A DNA stretch of 64,000 nt, taken from positions 1 through 64,000 of the forward strand of contig JALRMH010000045.1 of the NCBI GenBank assembly GCA_026119935.1. The letters run 5' to 3'. Below, one piece after another: positions 23,201 through 33,110 of this stretch. The notes under the pieces are model-generated. The model saw nothing but the letters and a program-made list of their open reading frames with translations, made no database searches and was not told the DNA's origin. The position numbers and the translations under genes are program-made. Every line of letters begins with the position of its first letter. Positions within the stretch are counted from its first letter, which is position 1. Source of the DNA: Endothia cerciana. Lineage: Eukaryota; Ascomycota; Sordariomycetes; Diaporthales; Cryphonectriaceae.

Positions 23201-26200
23201 TACAGCGGAGGCAATCTCCGCGTTGTGGTTTTCAGACGTGTAAAGCTGAGCAAGCATTCCCAGAGTACCTGAGACGTATTGGGAGAATCCCAAGCCAGCG
23301 GCGTCAGCAGCGCGCGCCAGCGACTCTAACGCCCAGAAATGTACGGTAGGATGCGGGTCGTTGCAAAGAGACATGAGTATGCCCAGGATGGTCTTCAGAT
23401 GGTATCCAGCCGCCATGCCGCCAACTTTTGCCTGTATGCATCCCAATGCCATGGCACATCCCGCTCTTGCACTCGGCTCCCTGTTTTGGACGATGGTGTC
23501 GACAAGGAATTTGATCTCGGTATTTGTGAAGGCGTTGCCGCAAGCGTTGCACATGCGAGCGATAGCTGCGTATCCCAGATTACGGACGTACTGATCCATA
23601 TCTAGTACGAAACCTCGGATCATGTCCTGGAATAGCTTCTCAACCTGCATGTTGGTGATGTCGCCGGATGGCGACTGCGTCTCCTTGACGGCAACCTTCA
23701 GCGTGGATAGAAATGCAGCGGCGACGTTGACAGTGATGGCGGCCCTCCGCGCATTGTCGCGTTCCAGGGTACCAGCCGCCATGAACGTGGCGATTTGCTC
23801 CAGAATGCTCTCTTGCACCTTGTTTGGGGTGAGCGGGAAGGCAAATGCGAACAGTTGTATAGCCATGTTCACAACCTCTGTTGCAGGTGGATCAGAGAAG
23901 CAGCTGAACGCATCTCGGCCGCCGATGTAAAGTGTCGAAGCATCATGTTCCAGGGCTCCACAGACCGGAGACAACATGACATTCTCCATGGTGTCCTCGG
24001 GGCTGCTGTCCTGTGTTAAGGATGGCTCAATGGAGCTCTCATGCTGTCCGGGCAATTCCTTGATCCTGAAACCCGACACGAGGCCGGTGACGCCAAATCC
24101 TGAATTGTCGTCAACATCCCAGATTGTATCAAAAGTGCCGGCTGAGTTTGCGATGGCCGCACTCAAGGAGCTTGGAGAGTAGTTGTCAGGATCGGCGAAT
24201 AGGGAAATCGCCAGGGTGAGTAGATTTGACTGAAGTAGAGCCTCACTGCCGCCAGCTGGACTCGTGTTCACCAGCTTGATATAGCATTGCATCACACGGC
24301 GTTGTACCATCATCTCGATGTCTTGAAGCTGGAGTGCTGGGGCAAGTCTCTCAGCTATGTCGTCTGATGTCTTCTTCTTGGGCAGCGTCTTCAAGAAGGC
24401 AGTTGTGCTTTGCAGCATAGTTGCAATTCTTTTCGAAACATCAACGGTCAGCAGGCGGCTGTTGAATTCGAGGAACGCCAGAATTGACCCGAGCGCACAA
24501 TCCCGGACATGCGCTAGGAATGACGCCTCCAAGTAATTCCTAGCCGCAGTGTTATCTTTGGCAAGAGGCTTTGGAAGGGCATTCTTCCAAAGCAGCAACA
24601 GCTGAGAAAGATGGATCTTGACAAAATTTGGGCCAAGCGACATGAGACCCCCGATCAGGGTCCACGCGACCTGGATCTGCGTGCTGGCTACCCGCAGCTC
24701 CAGCTTCCCGCTGGACTTCAGCAGGTTGGTTGCCATCGTAAGCACCCGGCTGTTGATATCGACAGAGCCGTACAACGGTCGTGACGGGCTTGCACTCAGC
24801 GTGGCGGCTAAGCCATGAGCAAAACCGACGCATTTTCGGGTAGAGTTGCGGCCCGTTCCGAGTACGCTCAGCTCCCTGCTCAGGCTGTTCATGCATACGG
24901 ACAGGCAGGACAGGAGTTGCTGAGGACAATTGAGCACGAAGGTCTTGAGGCATGCCGATGTGTAGACTTGGACAGTATAGCTGGGATGCTGGAGGACTTG
25001 CAACAGTCCTTCCCTTGCTGCCTCTGAGAATGCGTTTGAGGCAGACCCAAGAGAAACCATTAGCGACCCTAGTGCTCCCATGGAAGCGATCAGCATGTTC
25101 TTAGTCGGCTCCGGTCGTTCTTTGAGCGCTTGGGGGTAATTCTTCAGGACGTCATTGATCAGAACTTTAGCTGCATGAGATTGTCCTGTCTCGCCAAGTA
25201 TCTTCTTGCCGATGACATCCTGAAGCAGCGTGTCGACGATGCGACGAGATATGAGGAGACGATAACGGTTGTTTGTGATGTTCGGGTTTCCAAGCAGTTC
25301 GAGCGTCAGGTTCTCCACAATCTTCATATAGTTCACTTCGACAGTCTTTTCCCCAAGGTGTTGCAGGAGCGTCGAATAGCAAACGCCAATGGCAGATCTG
25401 GCCTTGTTGGACGTTCCCAGCTTGCCATACTGATATGAGAGCACCCTCAGGACATCCGTGAAAGACAGGGTAAGGTCCAGAGTCCTCTTCATGAAAGCCG
25501 GGCTCTCAGGGCGCGACGGTATGTCGTCTTCATCGCCCAACACGCCCGGTGGCATCGACTGGCGCATCGGCGTCTTCGGAGTCTTAGGTGGTTTCAGCTT
25601 AGGCTTCTTGCCAGCTGTAGGACTCGAGATGCTATCTCCCGTCGCGGTCTCCGAGTATCCTCTGACCAGCGCCTCGGCCAGACACTCCGCAGCTGCGCGC
25701 CGTGCCTGCGAGGAACCGTTCTCGAACGCCTTGAATGTAGCCGTTTGGATCTTATCAAAGTCGCTTGAGTTCTTGAAGTAGTTCGTATGCCTCATAAGCG
25801 ACCTCAAGCATCGACACGCCGCGACGACCACCAAGGCGCCTTTGTCGCTTGAGGCATAGCTCCGGCCCTGCTTCCAGATATCCCTGGCGATGCTGTCGTC
25901 CAGCATCTGCCCCACCATCCGCGCGATCTTGCCCAGTGCCGTAAAGCACGCCGCACGCAGGCCCGCGTGGCTCGACGAGCTCTTGAGAAGTTTCACCAGT
26001 ATCGTGCAGGCCAGCTGGTGGTAGCTGATGGCGCTGTCGCCCGCGGCCCCGAAGACATCACCCAGGCACACGACGGCGGCATGCTTGGCACGAGCCTCGC
26101 CCTCGCCCTTGGACTTGCCGGCTGTTATGATCGCCACGAGGTCATTGATCGTCTCGAGCAGGAGCTTGCGGTCGCCGTTCCCGAAGATGTGCGCGACGCA

Positions 26201-26518
26201 TCGTCCTAGGCTGTTCCGCACCACACGTGAGGGAGCGGGCGTGGGGAGGTTTATGATCTGGAAGATCTCGCGCTTCAAGTAGAATTGCTGCGCGGTACAG
26301 TCGTCCGCAGAGAGGGAGAGGACATGCTTAGACAAGGTAGACACGAAGGTCAGGAGGAACAGGTCCTGCTGCTCAGCAGGGAGCGACTGTAACTTGGGCA
26401 GGTCGAGCTCTGGAGTCGAGGTCACTCGATGATGGGGAGTCGTTGGTGGAGGGGCGGATGCATTCTCGGTGCCGGAAGCAGCTGCGGTGGGAGGCTCTGA
26501 GGGTGATCCAGAGGACAT
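20234..26518 (-). CDS. LAA1: Giant HEAT-repeat protein Laa1 (HEATR5 family)
   Basis: Large AP-1 clathrin-adaptor accessory protein acting at the trans-Golgi/endosome. The ATG at 26518 (MSSGSPSEPP) is preferred over the longer open frame because the upstream 280 bp looks like leader sequence. Length is about 2076 aa, normal for Laa1/HEATR5. The N-terminal HEAT array is recognisable (RNSLGRCVAHIFGNGDRKLL, AVVCLGDVFGAAGDSAISYH, GLRAACFTALGKIARMVGQM), and the array continues to the C-terminus. A Lys/Pro-rich insert (GKKPKLKPPKTPKTPMRQ) lies near residue 305. The open frame hides one likely 54-nt intron at 20785-20732 (donor GTAAGT, CTAATC branch site, acceptor TGCAG). It is a multiple of three without a stop, so a naive translation would include 18 false residues. 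Confidence 0.93.
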   Translation of the reverse strand: MSSGSPSEPPTAAASGTENASAPPPTTPHHRVTSTPELDLPKLQSLPAEQQDLFLLTFVSTLSKHVLSLSADDCTAQQFYLKREIFQIINLPTPAPSRVVRNSLGRCVAHIFGNGDRKLLLETINDLVAIITAGKSKGEGEARAKHAAVVCLGDVFGAAGDSAISYHQLACTILVKLLKSSSSHAGLRAACFTALGKIARMVGQMLDDSIARDIWKQGRSYASSDKGALVVVAACRCLRSLMRHTNYFKNSSDFDKIQTATFKAFENGSSQARRAAAECLAEALVRGYSETATGDSISSPTAGKKPKLKPPKTPKTPMRQSMPPGVLGDEDDIPSRPESPAFMKRTLDLTLSFTDVLRVLSYQYGKLGTSNKARSAIGVCYSTLLQHLGEKTVEVNYMKIVENLTLELLGNPNITNNRYRLLISRRIVDTLLQDVIGKKILGETGQSHAAKVLINDVLKNYPQALKERPEPTKNMLIASMGALGSLMVSLGSASNAFSEAAREGLLQVLQHPSYTVQVYTSACLKTFVLNCPQQLLSCLSVCMNSLSRELSVLGTGRNSTRKCVGFAHGLAATLSASPSRPLYGSVDINSRVLTMATNLLKSSGKLELRVASTQIQVAWTLIGGLMSLGPNFVKIHLSQLLLLWKNALPKPLAKDNTAARNYLEASFLAHVRDCALGSILAFLEFNSRLLTVDVSKRIATMLQSTTAFLKTLPKKKTSDDIAERLAPALQLQDIEMMVQRRVMQCYIKLVNTSPAGGSEALLQSNLLTLAISLFADPDNYSPSSLSAAIANSAGTFDTIWDVDDNSGFGVTGLVSGFRIKELPGQHESSIEPSLTQDSSPEDTMENVMLSPVCGALEHDASTLYIGGRDAFSCFSDPPATEVVNMAIQLFAFAFPLTPNKVQESILEQIATFMAAGTLERDNARRAAITVNVAAAFLSTLKVAVKETQSPSGDITNMQVEKLFQDMIRGFVLDMDQYVRNLGYAAIARMCNACGNAFTNTEIKFLVDTIVQNREPSARAGCAMALGCIQAKVGGMAAGYHLKTILGILMSLCNDPHPTVHFWALESLARAADAAGLGFSQYVSGTLGMLAQLYTSENHNAEIASAVSMNLELELSTTASIARCVDSLINVLGPDLQDIAKSRELIFTLVGYFQSEEDIQVQNASLGCLEHLSLYAPGHMHFADYVKLLQKYLKSDHPTLRDVAIDGLYNIMKRNSYDVIEAADSGFEEDLWLALDKSPEHDGIRNIIQNWMRQTCLTDTAEWLQRFQAVLKMTRSKALTDVDVGPKKTAAVVDLQDEEVAGFAAAGGVAKDEKEGGSGSDVEPLRWQVIAFAMSLLYEIFNLINKDVMTNGESPAQFALQTKIADVVRMAFSASTSGVLEQRIWGLKIIGAVLKMFGKVPDPDFDEAMLLEQYQAQISSALTPAFAADSSPELASEAVNVCAAFIATGIVTDVDRMGRILKTLVTALDNFSTQNDNAGIGDLKGLSSNAQVMVKMAVFSAWAELQVASTEQAYLLDVLKPYIGKLTPLWLESLRDFAQLRFEPDITMTLGPPSLSGSLDTIYAALNRETLLKFYQDSWLKLVDAIASLIGQDSEFVFDALDGKENSGTTPNGHSKGSINYRDEPLAFFFVLFGIAFEALAAKPGQTDSLASHEQTLEILQALKKILHPSVSGHAIYREAVFAESMDLLDRLVLTEGLDVQGVIVDIARALCVEHPAARKPTEPDNGELSEDVDQLFELTRIIVLVLAGLLPNLTEANQPVRHILTEEAILLVRTSLNALVDAAEVFPAVIKTDLHACIIHIFATILATPSCQEVIVPQALPTLKRFVATMAGPREGNNGPMDVQLQGCLRRFLSIYLHGQKREKPTDLQNVKNSLLAITILFTGGQNHLTANDPIVTKFLGELVDCLSDRMVSLSTIRPCVILVLINVQTAKIATNCVRSLLLQSKFTVADETITRFLLPRLITFVTNTEPEDPEHARALVAHTLTQYVAVVSKDHQAIAMSLVMPTLLSRAASEGSSGGAEGMNVYRETSARLLELASADQASFRGVVAGMSEGQKAFMEEVIKSGRQSENVNKDADADSGQPAIALKMDFGI
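20732..20785 (-). other. In-frame 54-nt intron inside LAA1
   Basis: On the minus strand the segment starts GTAAGT, carries CTAATC near its end and closes with TGCAG. It is 54 nt long, divisible by three, and encodes an out-of-character hydrophobic insert if not spliced. Removal joins SDRM to TAKIATNC. Confidence 0.75.
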
Positions 26519-26949
26519 GTTTGTGTTTGCTCCTGGGGAGTGTTCTGGGATCTCAAATGCTGTGTGCTCTCCCCCGGCAGACCAGTCCGTCTTGTATCTG
26601 CTCGGTGTGGGAAGAGGAGGAGAGGTTGAGGATTCGTTCCACAGCTTCCAGCTGTCCGCAGCAATGCTACCCTTGACACATGTCACTGCGGCTCCCTGCA
26701 CCCCTGGTTCTAGCGGGTCGGCCTGGCCAATTGATGATCGGTACTGTAGAGCATTCGGTTGGCAACGGCAGTTCCACAGTTGCGGAACCAACAAAATCAT
26801 AATAAGTGATTCGACTGCATCCGCATTGTTCCTCGGACCTCATATCCCCTCGATGACGTTGCTGTCACATTGACACACTACAGAAGAACTACTTCTCTTC
26901 TGACGTGACCACCAACCTCTGGTTCCCTCTCAGACCTTGCCCAGGGCCG
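26519..26949. promoter_or_regulatory. Shared LAA1/TACO1-like divergent promoter
   Basis: 430 bp between two divergent ATGs. It is AT-richer around 26800-26890. No gene of its own. Confidence 0.5.
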
Positions 26950-27915
26950 ATGGCTACGACCTCAAGAGCTTTGGGCGCCCTGCTCTTTCGGCCTGTCCGG
27001 TCCGGAGCATTATGCTCAAGATGCCGTCGTACGTTTGCGACGAGTCCTCTAGTACAATCAGGGCACAACAAATGGTCCAAGATAAAACATCAAAAGGGCA
27101 GACAGGATCAGATCAAGACCGTTGAACGAACACAGCACGCCCAAGCAATAACATTGTACTCGAGACTATACGGCCCAGATCCGAACACCAACTCTTCTCT
27201 CGCGAATGCCATTGCCCTTGCGAAAAAGGTAAATGATTACGCCGCTGATTTCCATTTTCTGGGGGGTTTTTTTTCCATGTCCTTACGTCGAGACCTTCTA
27301 TAGTCCGCGACCCCAAAGAATGTTATCGAACAGGCGGTGGCCAGGGGCCAAGGTCGCTCTTTGACCGGTTTAGCCCTCGAGAGCATGAAATTCGAAGTTA
27401 TGATGCCACCATCTGCCGCGTTCATACTCGACGTCGAAACGGATAACAGGCTTCGTGTACTGCAAGACCTTGGTGTTATAATACGCAAACACAAGGGCCG
27501 GACAACCGCCACTGAGTATTTCTTCAGCCGGCGTGGGCGAGTGGTATTTGAGCGGCATGAGGAGCTTGGACAAGATGACATTCTGGAGGCGGCCATAGAG
27601 CTTGGGGCCGAGGACCTCGAGGCTGATGACGAGGACAACATTGTAGTGTGGTGTCAGCCCACGCAGACAATGCAGATCGCGCAGGGCGTCGCGAAGAAGT
27701 TTGGCTTGAAGATTCTGAGTTCGGATATTATATGGCAGCCAAACGAGGACACGCGGCCAACTGTCGACTCGGCCGAGGACGTGAAGTTATTGTCGGATTT
27801 CGTTGCTGCAGTGTCGGAACTGCCGGAGGTCCAAGCGATCTATTGCAACGCTTTGAAGGGGGAGGGTGTGCCGGAGGAGGAGTGGGCTGCTCTCGAGAGC
27901 AATTTCGAAGCCTAG
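26950..27915 (+). CDS. YebC/TACO1-family mitochondrial translation factor (Dpc29-like)
   Basis: Fungal member of the YebC/TACO1 family, mitochondrial factors that help ribosomes translate difficult stretches such as those in COX1. Exons are 26950-27228 and 27304-27915, giving 296 aa; the 75-nt intron joins AIALAKK to SATPKNVIEQA in phase 0. The N-terminus (MATTSRALGALLFRPVRSGA) is a mitochondrial presequence. The family signature GHNKWSKIKHQKGRQDQ appears near residue 38. The remainder has YebC domain features, including a Gly/Arg loop (ARGQGRSL), an acidic middle domain with AAIELGAEDLEADDEDN, and the C-terminal LPEVQAIYCN block. It lies 35 nt past a T-rich intron end, and its stop is 287 bp from the convergent PET100. 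Confidence 0.92.
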
Positions 27916-28202
27916 ATGAGCTATTCGTAGCCACAAAAGAACCAAAGAGCATCTCAAAGCCACGGAAGCTCCACTGAGCTTGTTCCACCAGCAGCTGAAC
28001 CCTTATGAATGACTGTTCCACTGCTCTGCTGTCACGCCCATCTCCCCTCAGGATTCGACCGGATGTATAAGGGTCGGACTCGGGCGTATTATATTGGTCC
28101 CTAGGGCGCATTGAAGTCGAAAAAGCCTTGGGAGAGATGCGCGTCCGAAGATCTCAATCCGCTGCCTCTTCCCGCTGTCTCTCAAATACCGTCGGTCCGC
28201 GC

Positions 28203-28550
28203 TTAGTCCTCCTGGTCCTGCACCGGCGCCGGATTCTCCGCCTGCCGCCGAGCCTCCTCTGCGAGCCTCCTGTCCCTTACATACAGCCGCCTAGCTCTTA
28301 ACCTCTCCAGCTCGGCCTTGATCTCGTCCCTCTCGGTCGGCACCTTATTCGCCTCCTCGGGCTTGGGCCAGAAGTCCGGCACGGCGAAGCGCTCGTCGAG
28401 GTTCACGCCGAAATAGCCCATGAAGGCGATCGGAAAGAAGAGGTACATCCCGAACTGCAGACGACCAGGTTAGTTGCGAGGTTGTGCTTCACGGTTTTCG
28501 CATATGGGGGAGGGGGGTACCTTGAAAAATTCGAGGTTGAAGCCAGCCAT
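28203..28550 (-). CDS. PET100: Cytochrome c oxidase assembly chaperone Pet100
   Basis: Small inner-membrane protein that acts late in assembly of cytochrome c oxidase. Exon 1 is 28550-28521 (MAGFNLEFFK) and exon 2 is 28454-28203, giving 93 aa, the usual size. Joined, the start reads MAGFNLEFFKFGMYLFFPIA, the Pet100 signature with one membrane helix, followed by MGYFGVNLDERF and a PDFWPKPEEANK motif. The rest is a charged helix (RDEIKAELERLRARRLYVRD). Exon 1 is too short to be found by ORF length; it was found from the splice signals (GTACCC donor, CTGCAG acceptor). Confidence 0.93.
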
Positions 28551-28928
28551 CTTGACGTTGTCTGACTTCGCAGCCGTAGGTGAGGTTCGGGGATGGGTAG
28601 GAGCTTCGGTGGATCGCGAAGATCAGAAGCTAAACGGAAACATGTGCAATTGCTGCAATTCCTCGTGGATCATCAGTTGAAGGAAAACGCATGGTCTGCT
28701 CTTCTCCCACGTCTAAATTGGGGGGGGGGGGGGGAAGCTTCCAAACAGGGGACCTGTTACATAAGCAGTTCGGCCTCTCAAGACATAGGCAATCAGAAGG
28801 CAAAACGCCTGTCCACAGCATCGATCGACGTCAACTGAAATGCGTAGCTTGTGTTTGCAAGGAATGCTATCCAGAACAAGGGGTATCTCGACGCTATGTC
28901 TATCCAGTGTTTTCCCATGCACCATGCA
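28551..28928. other. Intergenic, PET100 promoter
   Basis: Upstream of PET100 and downstream of SMP3, both minus. Contains a run of about 15 G at 28720-28734. Nothing else seen. Confidence 0.6.
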
Positions 28929-30735
28929 CTATTTGCAAGATTTTGTGACCCTCCATGCCGCCAGACCCCTCCGCCCAATGACCCTACTCAAGGTATTCCA
29001 AACGCCATCCTCCGCAAAATCCAAATCATCCAAATTCAAGTGATGCCTGTACCTCCACACCTCTCGAAATCGCAGCCCGTCCAACCCCTTGTTCTTCAAA
29101 TAAGGGTCCAGCCACGTAGCAGATGTCGGCGCGAGCAGGTAGGTCCCGTTTTTCTCCTTCAGATACTCTTTATTTCGGCGGTCCGCCGGTGTGTCGCATG
29201 TTGCAATCTTGTCCAGCTCGGCATACAGCTCCTCGCCCGGGATGCCCATCAGGTCGCGCGTCTCAAGCACCTCGGCCTTGCCGTTGAGCAACCAGATCGG
29301 CGGCATATACGTCTTCCACCAAATCACCTTGGTCGCATCGGGCTGCTGGCTCAGAAAGACTTGACCTGGGACGATGCCACCTTGATGGTATATGCCCATT
29401 AACGCGCCAAAAACCAAGTTGAAGATGATCCAGGCCCCGACCCAGAGCTGCAAGACTCTCTTTTGCTGCGGCAGTCGAACTGAGGAGAGGATCAAGGGGA
29501 TTGTAGGGAGCAGAAAACGAGCTTCCTGGTGTTGGAACATCGATAACACGGATATTCCTGAAATTGCCGAGTACAATCTCAACGACAAATGCGGGCGCGT
29601 AAAGAGCAAAATAGCAGCCGGGCCGATCAGCTGTGGAAGATTCAAGAGGATGTGTTGGTACCAAGGGTGCAGTCCATGCTGCGCCAGGTTCGAAGGGGAA
29701 ATGTTGTACATCAGGTTGTTGAGGGGCGTGATGACTGGGCGCCGGAATAAGTCCCCCCACGAAATCTGGTTTGGCGTGTAAAAAGCGGTATCAAGAGCAA
29801 TCGCAACACATGCGGTAGAGAGAGCTGACAACGCTGTGACTGCAAGTGCAAGTGGTCTAGAGATGGAGTTAGTCTCAACTCCAGTAGGATCTGGATGAGG
29901 CCTCATCACCTACGACCTCCAATAGTAGGGTGTTAGACGCAAGCCTGGTATAAGCAAAAAGGCTGGGAACGTGATTCTATTGAAGAACCCGAACACGACC
30001 ATGGAGCCAAGAACAGCAGGCGCCAGAAGAGGAGTGTTGTGCTAGAGACTGTCAGCAATCATGTGAACCCTGGAGGAAAGTGGTCATACCGTGTTTACTG
30101 GGACCGCAATGGTCCTCTCAATCAAGACCAGGCTCCAGGCGACGACCAAGGTCTCTATCGCATTCGAAAAGGTGTGTGTCTGGTAGGTCCAGGTGACGTA
30201 TGAAGAGGCCACAAGGAGAACGGCAACGCGACGGTGCCGTGGTGACTGGACCAGCTCGTGAATGGCCCAGTCCTCGAGGACAAAGCTGAGAATGAACATG
30301 AGCGCCCGCAGCGTCCAGAAGACCGCTACCGGAGGAACTTCGCCATCGTTTCCGTTTCCCATCCATAGCCACTGCAGCAGAAGCATGGGCAATCCATATA
30401 TCGGCCAGAGCGGGAAGACACTTCGAATGGGGTGGTCGCTCGTGAACTCCCAGGTCAGCCGGACGGGGTATTTGAAGATCTCGCCTAGCCAAGAAGTCTA
30501 CCATCAGCATCATGGACCAGGAAATCGGTTCGTCGACCAAATAGAGCCCACAGACTCCGAAGGGCGCCCATAACGCGGCTGCGACGCGCGAATGGAGGGC
30601 GCCGTAATGGGGATGGAGGACCCTACCGGCAATAACTTCGGGGCCTTGGAAGTTCTCGTCAGGATGAAGATAGCTTGGAGACAACGCGAACCAGAAGCGG
30701 ACCACAAGAAGCAGCAAGTATGTGCGCCGCCACAT
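28929..30735 (-). CDS. SMP3: GPI mannosyltransferase 4 (Smp3/PIG-Z, GT22)
   Basis: ER mannosyltransferase of the Alg9/PIG-B (GT22) superfamily that adds the fourth mannose to GPI precursors, an essential step in yeast. Exons are 30735-30627, 30484-30090, 30041-29914 and 29856-28929, giving 519 aa; all phases fit. The first membrane helix is followed by the family motif SYLHPDENFQGPEVIAGEIF (the HPDE acidic motif expected of GT22 enzymes), then PIRSVFPLWPIYG. Other membrane segments include RALMFILSFVLEDWAIHELV, MVVFGFFNRITFPAFLLIPG and ALAVTALSALSTACVAIAL. HQEARFLLPTIPLIL, also conserved in GT22, lies in exon 4. The C-terminal lumenal part ends FREVWRYRHHLNLDDLDF. Intron 1 (142 nt) stays partly open in one frame and would give a wrong N-terminus if read through. 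Confidence 0.95.
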
Positions 30736-32597
30736 GTTGATGCCGCTTTCTTCCTATTGACAACAGCTCAAGCATCGGCGAGGCCTTATCTCTGCTTTCA
30801 AGGAGGCTTTCTCGACCGTTGGCAAGCCAGGTGCATACGGCATATTCAACGGACAGGTGAGGGTGTGGTGGAAAAGAAAGTTAGGGAACAAAAACAAGGT
30901 GACCACCCAAGCAGAGACTTTTCTATGACACTGAGCCAGAGGAAATGTCTGATCGTCTGATCCGGCGGGTGTCTATGAAAACGTCAGGAGCTCAGAGGAC
31001 GGAGGCCACATGGCTGGACGCAGAGATGATACGGCTGGAATTTGGGGACAGGGATTGCCTTGAAATGCTCTGGGTGTGCCATCACGCTCCAGTGGTGACT
31101 GGGGGGCAAGGGGGCAGGGGTCCTGTGCAATAGTCTGCTATGATGTAGGCCTGTGCCGAGCCTGGCGCGGCCCCGACTTGACAGATCCACCATAGCATGC
31201 TGCGGCCCAGGGTCCATAGGCCAGACCATCGAAATGTACCGCGTTCTAGCGCGGTGCGTGGCTCGCTTATAAGGTGATAGACCCGTCCCAGGATCGATTT
31301 CTTGAGATCCACCTTGCTATCACGGGAAGCATCCACAAGGCTGTTGAAACCCTGTCTTCCCCCGGAGACCTTCCCTTGACAATTTGTGCGAGTGTCTCTC
31401 TATGAGGCAGGCTTTCCAGAAACCGGAGTGAGCATGTCTTTCTAGTATGCATGGCTTGTAATCAGAAGAAGACTAGTTTGGTGGTTTTTTGGGTGGTTTT
31501 CTTTTAGTAAAAAATAATAATTCTCTTTTCCTGTTTCTCCCCCCCACGCCTCTCTCTCTTCTATTTCTTTCTTCTTCTTCCTTTCCGCCTTTATTCTGGT
31601 ACTTTACCATATCTATAGATCTATTACATTACAATATCCAGTCTGGGGGTGGGCGCAGTATACAATGCTTTATTTAGAAGAGTATCCGAGTAAGACCTGG
31701 GATACCTCTCCTCTGCTATAGTAGATGCCCACGGCCAGGTGAAGAACTTCTTGCTTCTGATTTCTCATCTGCCCCCATTGTTCCGATTCTTGACCGACCT
31801 GCCTGTTGGTCAGTCAACCTCCCCCGCCTGTGCAACCATATCTCGTTTACCTGAGACGTTCAGTGAAGGACCGTCGTGCTTACCTAACGCCAGCTACTTG
31901 ACAATATAAGGTCTCCCACCCCCTGACCTCCCCCGAGAACACAGGCACAAATTCTCAACCTCTGTCAACGACAAAGAAAATCAACCACAACAAAAACCCT
32001 CTATTTTGGTCCAGTCAAACAAGACAAGGTAAGCTATCCCTTACTCTTTGAGTTGTCGTTTGCCATCATCATCATACCTACCATTCGAGTCCAGCACCTC
32101 CATCCAGTTCTTCCCAGGCCATACATCAGCTCCCTCATCATCGCTGTGTGCAAAGCGATTGCGTCCACCGCCCACCGCCTGCCTAGAGTTAGTTCTGGGC
32201 TTCCCAGGGGCTGGTTACTAAAGTGGCCTATTCCATTTGTGGCAGGGTGGTCCGTGCACCCCCCCCCCCCACCACTTCCCAGCTCATTGCTTCCTGCCTC
32301 AGGGCTTCCTCTCCACCTATCTTCCTTTCCTCCTCCCACTCCATCCGTCGACATCAACTACATCAACTTCTTGTTCTTGCCAAGCCCAGACCACCCATTG
32401 GCATCAGGTACTTAACATCCCAATCATCCCCCCCTTCCACGTTTCCTTGTATCATCGTCATTACTTTCCTCTGGCTGGAACATTCTGGACCGAACCTGAC
32501 TGGCGTCAACCACTACAGAGGGTCCCGACGCAACCACCCACCCACGTCAATCCCACCCGCATACCTCTCCCATACATTCTACCATAAAACCGTCACA
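30736..32597. other. Divergent SMP3/SKP1 intergenic region
   Basis: 1.86 kb. Pyrimidine-rich at about 31525-31600, a C run at 32261-32271, and a likely leader intron for SKP1. ORFs on both strands carry no recognisable domain. No gene supported. Confidence 0.6.
32029..32518 (+). other. Candidate 5' UTR intron of SKP1
   Basis: Donor AAG|GTAAGC at 32029 follows an A/C-rich leader. A CTGAC branch-like site and acceptor ACTACAG end at 32518, 80 bp before the ATG. Splice-signal evidence only. Confidence 0.4.
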
Positions 32598-33110
32598 ATG
32601 GCCGACATCGACCGCAAGACTGCCAAGGTCACCCTGCGTGCCAATGACAACTCCGAGCACTCTGTCGACCTCGAGGTTGCTGAGCGCTCCATGCTCCTCA
32701 AGAATCTGATCGACGATCTCACCCTGGAAGTCGCTACCACGACTCCTGTCCCCTTGCCCAATGTCAGTGGCCCAGTTCTGGTCAAGATCATCGAGTGGTC
32801 TGAGCACCACCGCAACGACCCCCTTCCCACCGCGGAGGACGATAACGAGTCTCGCAAGAAGACTACTGAGATCGACGAGTGGGACCAGAAGTTCATGCAG
32901 GTCGACCAGGAGATGCTCTTCGAGATCATCCTGGCTGCTAACTACATGGACATCAAAGCTCTCCTCGACGTCGGCTGTAAGACCGTCGCCAACATGATCA
33001 AGGGCAAGTCTCCCGAGGAGATTCGTAAGACCTTCAACATCACCAACGACTTCACCCCTGAGGAGGAGGAGCAGATTCGTCGTGAGAACGAGTGGGCTGA
33101 GGATCGCTAA
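32598..33110 (+). CDS. SKP1: SCF ubiquitin ligase adaptor Skp1
   Basis: Adaptor that joins F-box proteins to cullin in SCF ubiquitin ligases; known as SconC in Aspergillus and Scon-3 in Neurospora, where it also takes part in sulphur control. Single exon, 170 aa. The ATG at 32598 (MADIDRKTAKVTLRAND) matches the family start; the longer frame upstream is leader. The N-terminal POZ-like fold is followed by an acidic linker (PLPTAEDDNESRKKTTEI) and the F-box-binding helices WDQKFMQVDQEMLFEIILAA and NYMDIKALLDVGCKTVANMI. It ends KGKSPEEIRKTFNITNDFTP and ENEWAEDR, the nearly invariant tail. Confidence 0.97.
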   Translation: MADIDRKTAKVTLRANDNSEHSVDLEVAERSMLLKNLIDDLTLEVATTTPVPLPNVSGPVLVKIIEWSEHHRNDPLPTAEDDNESRKKTTEIDEWDQKFMQVDQEMLFEIILAANYMDIKALLDVGCKTVANMIKGKSPEEIRKTFNITNDFTPEEEEQIRRENEWAEDR

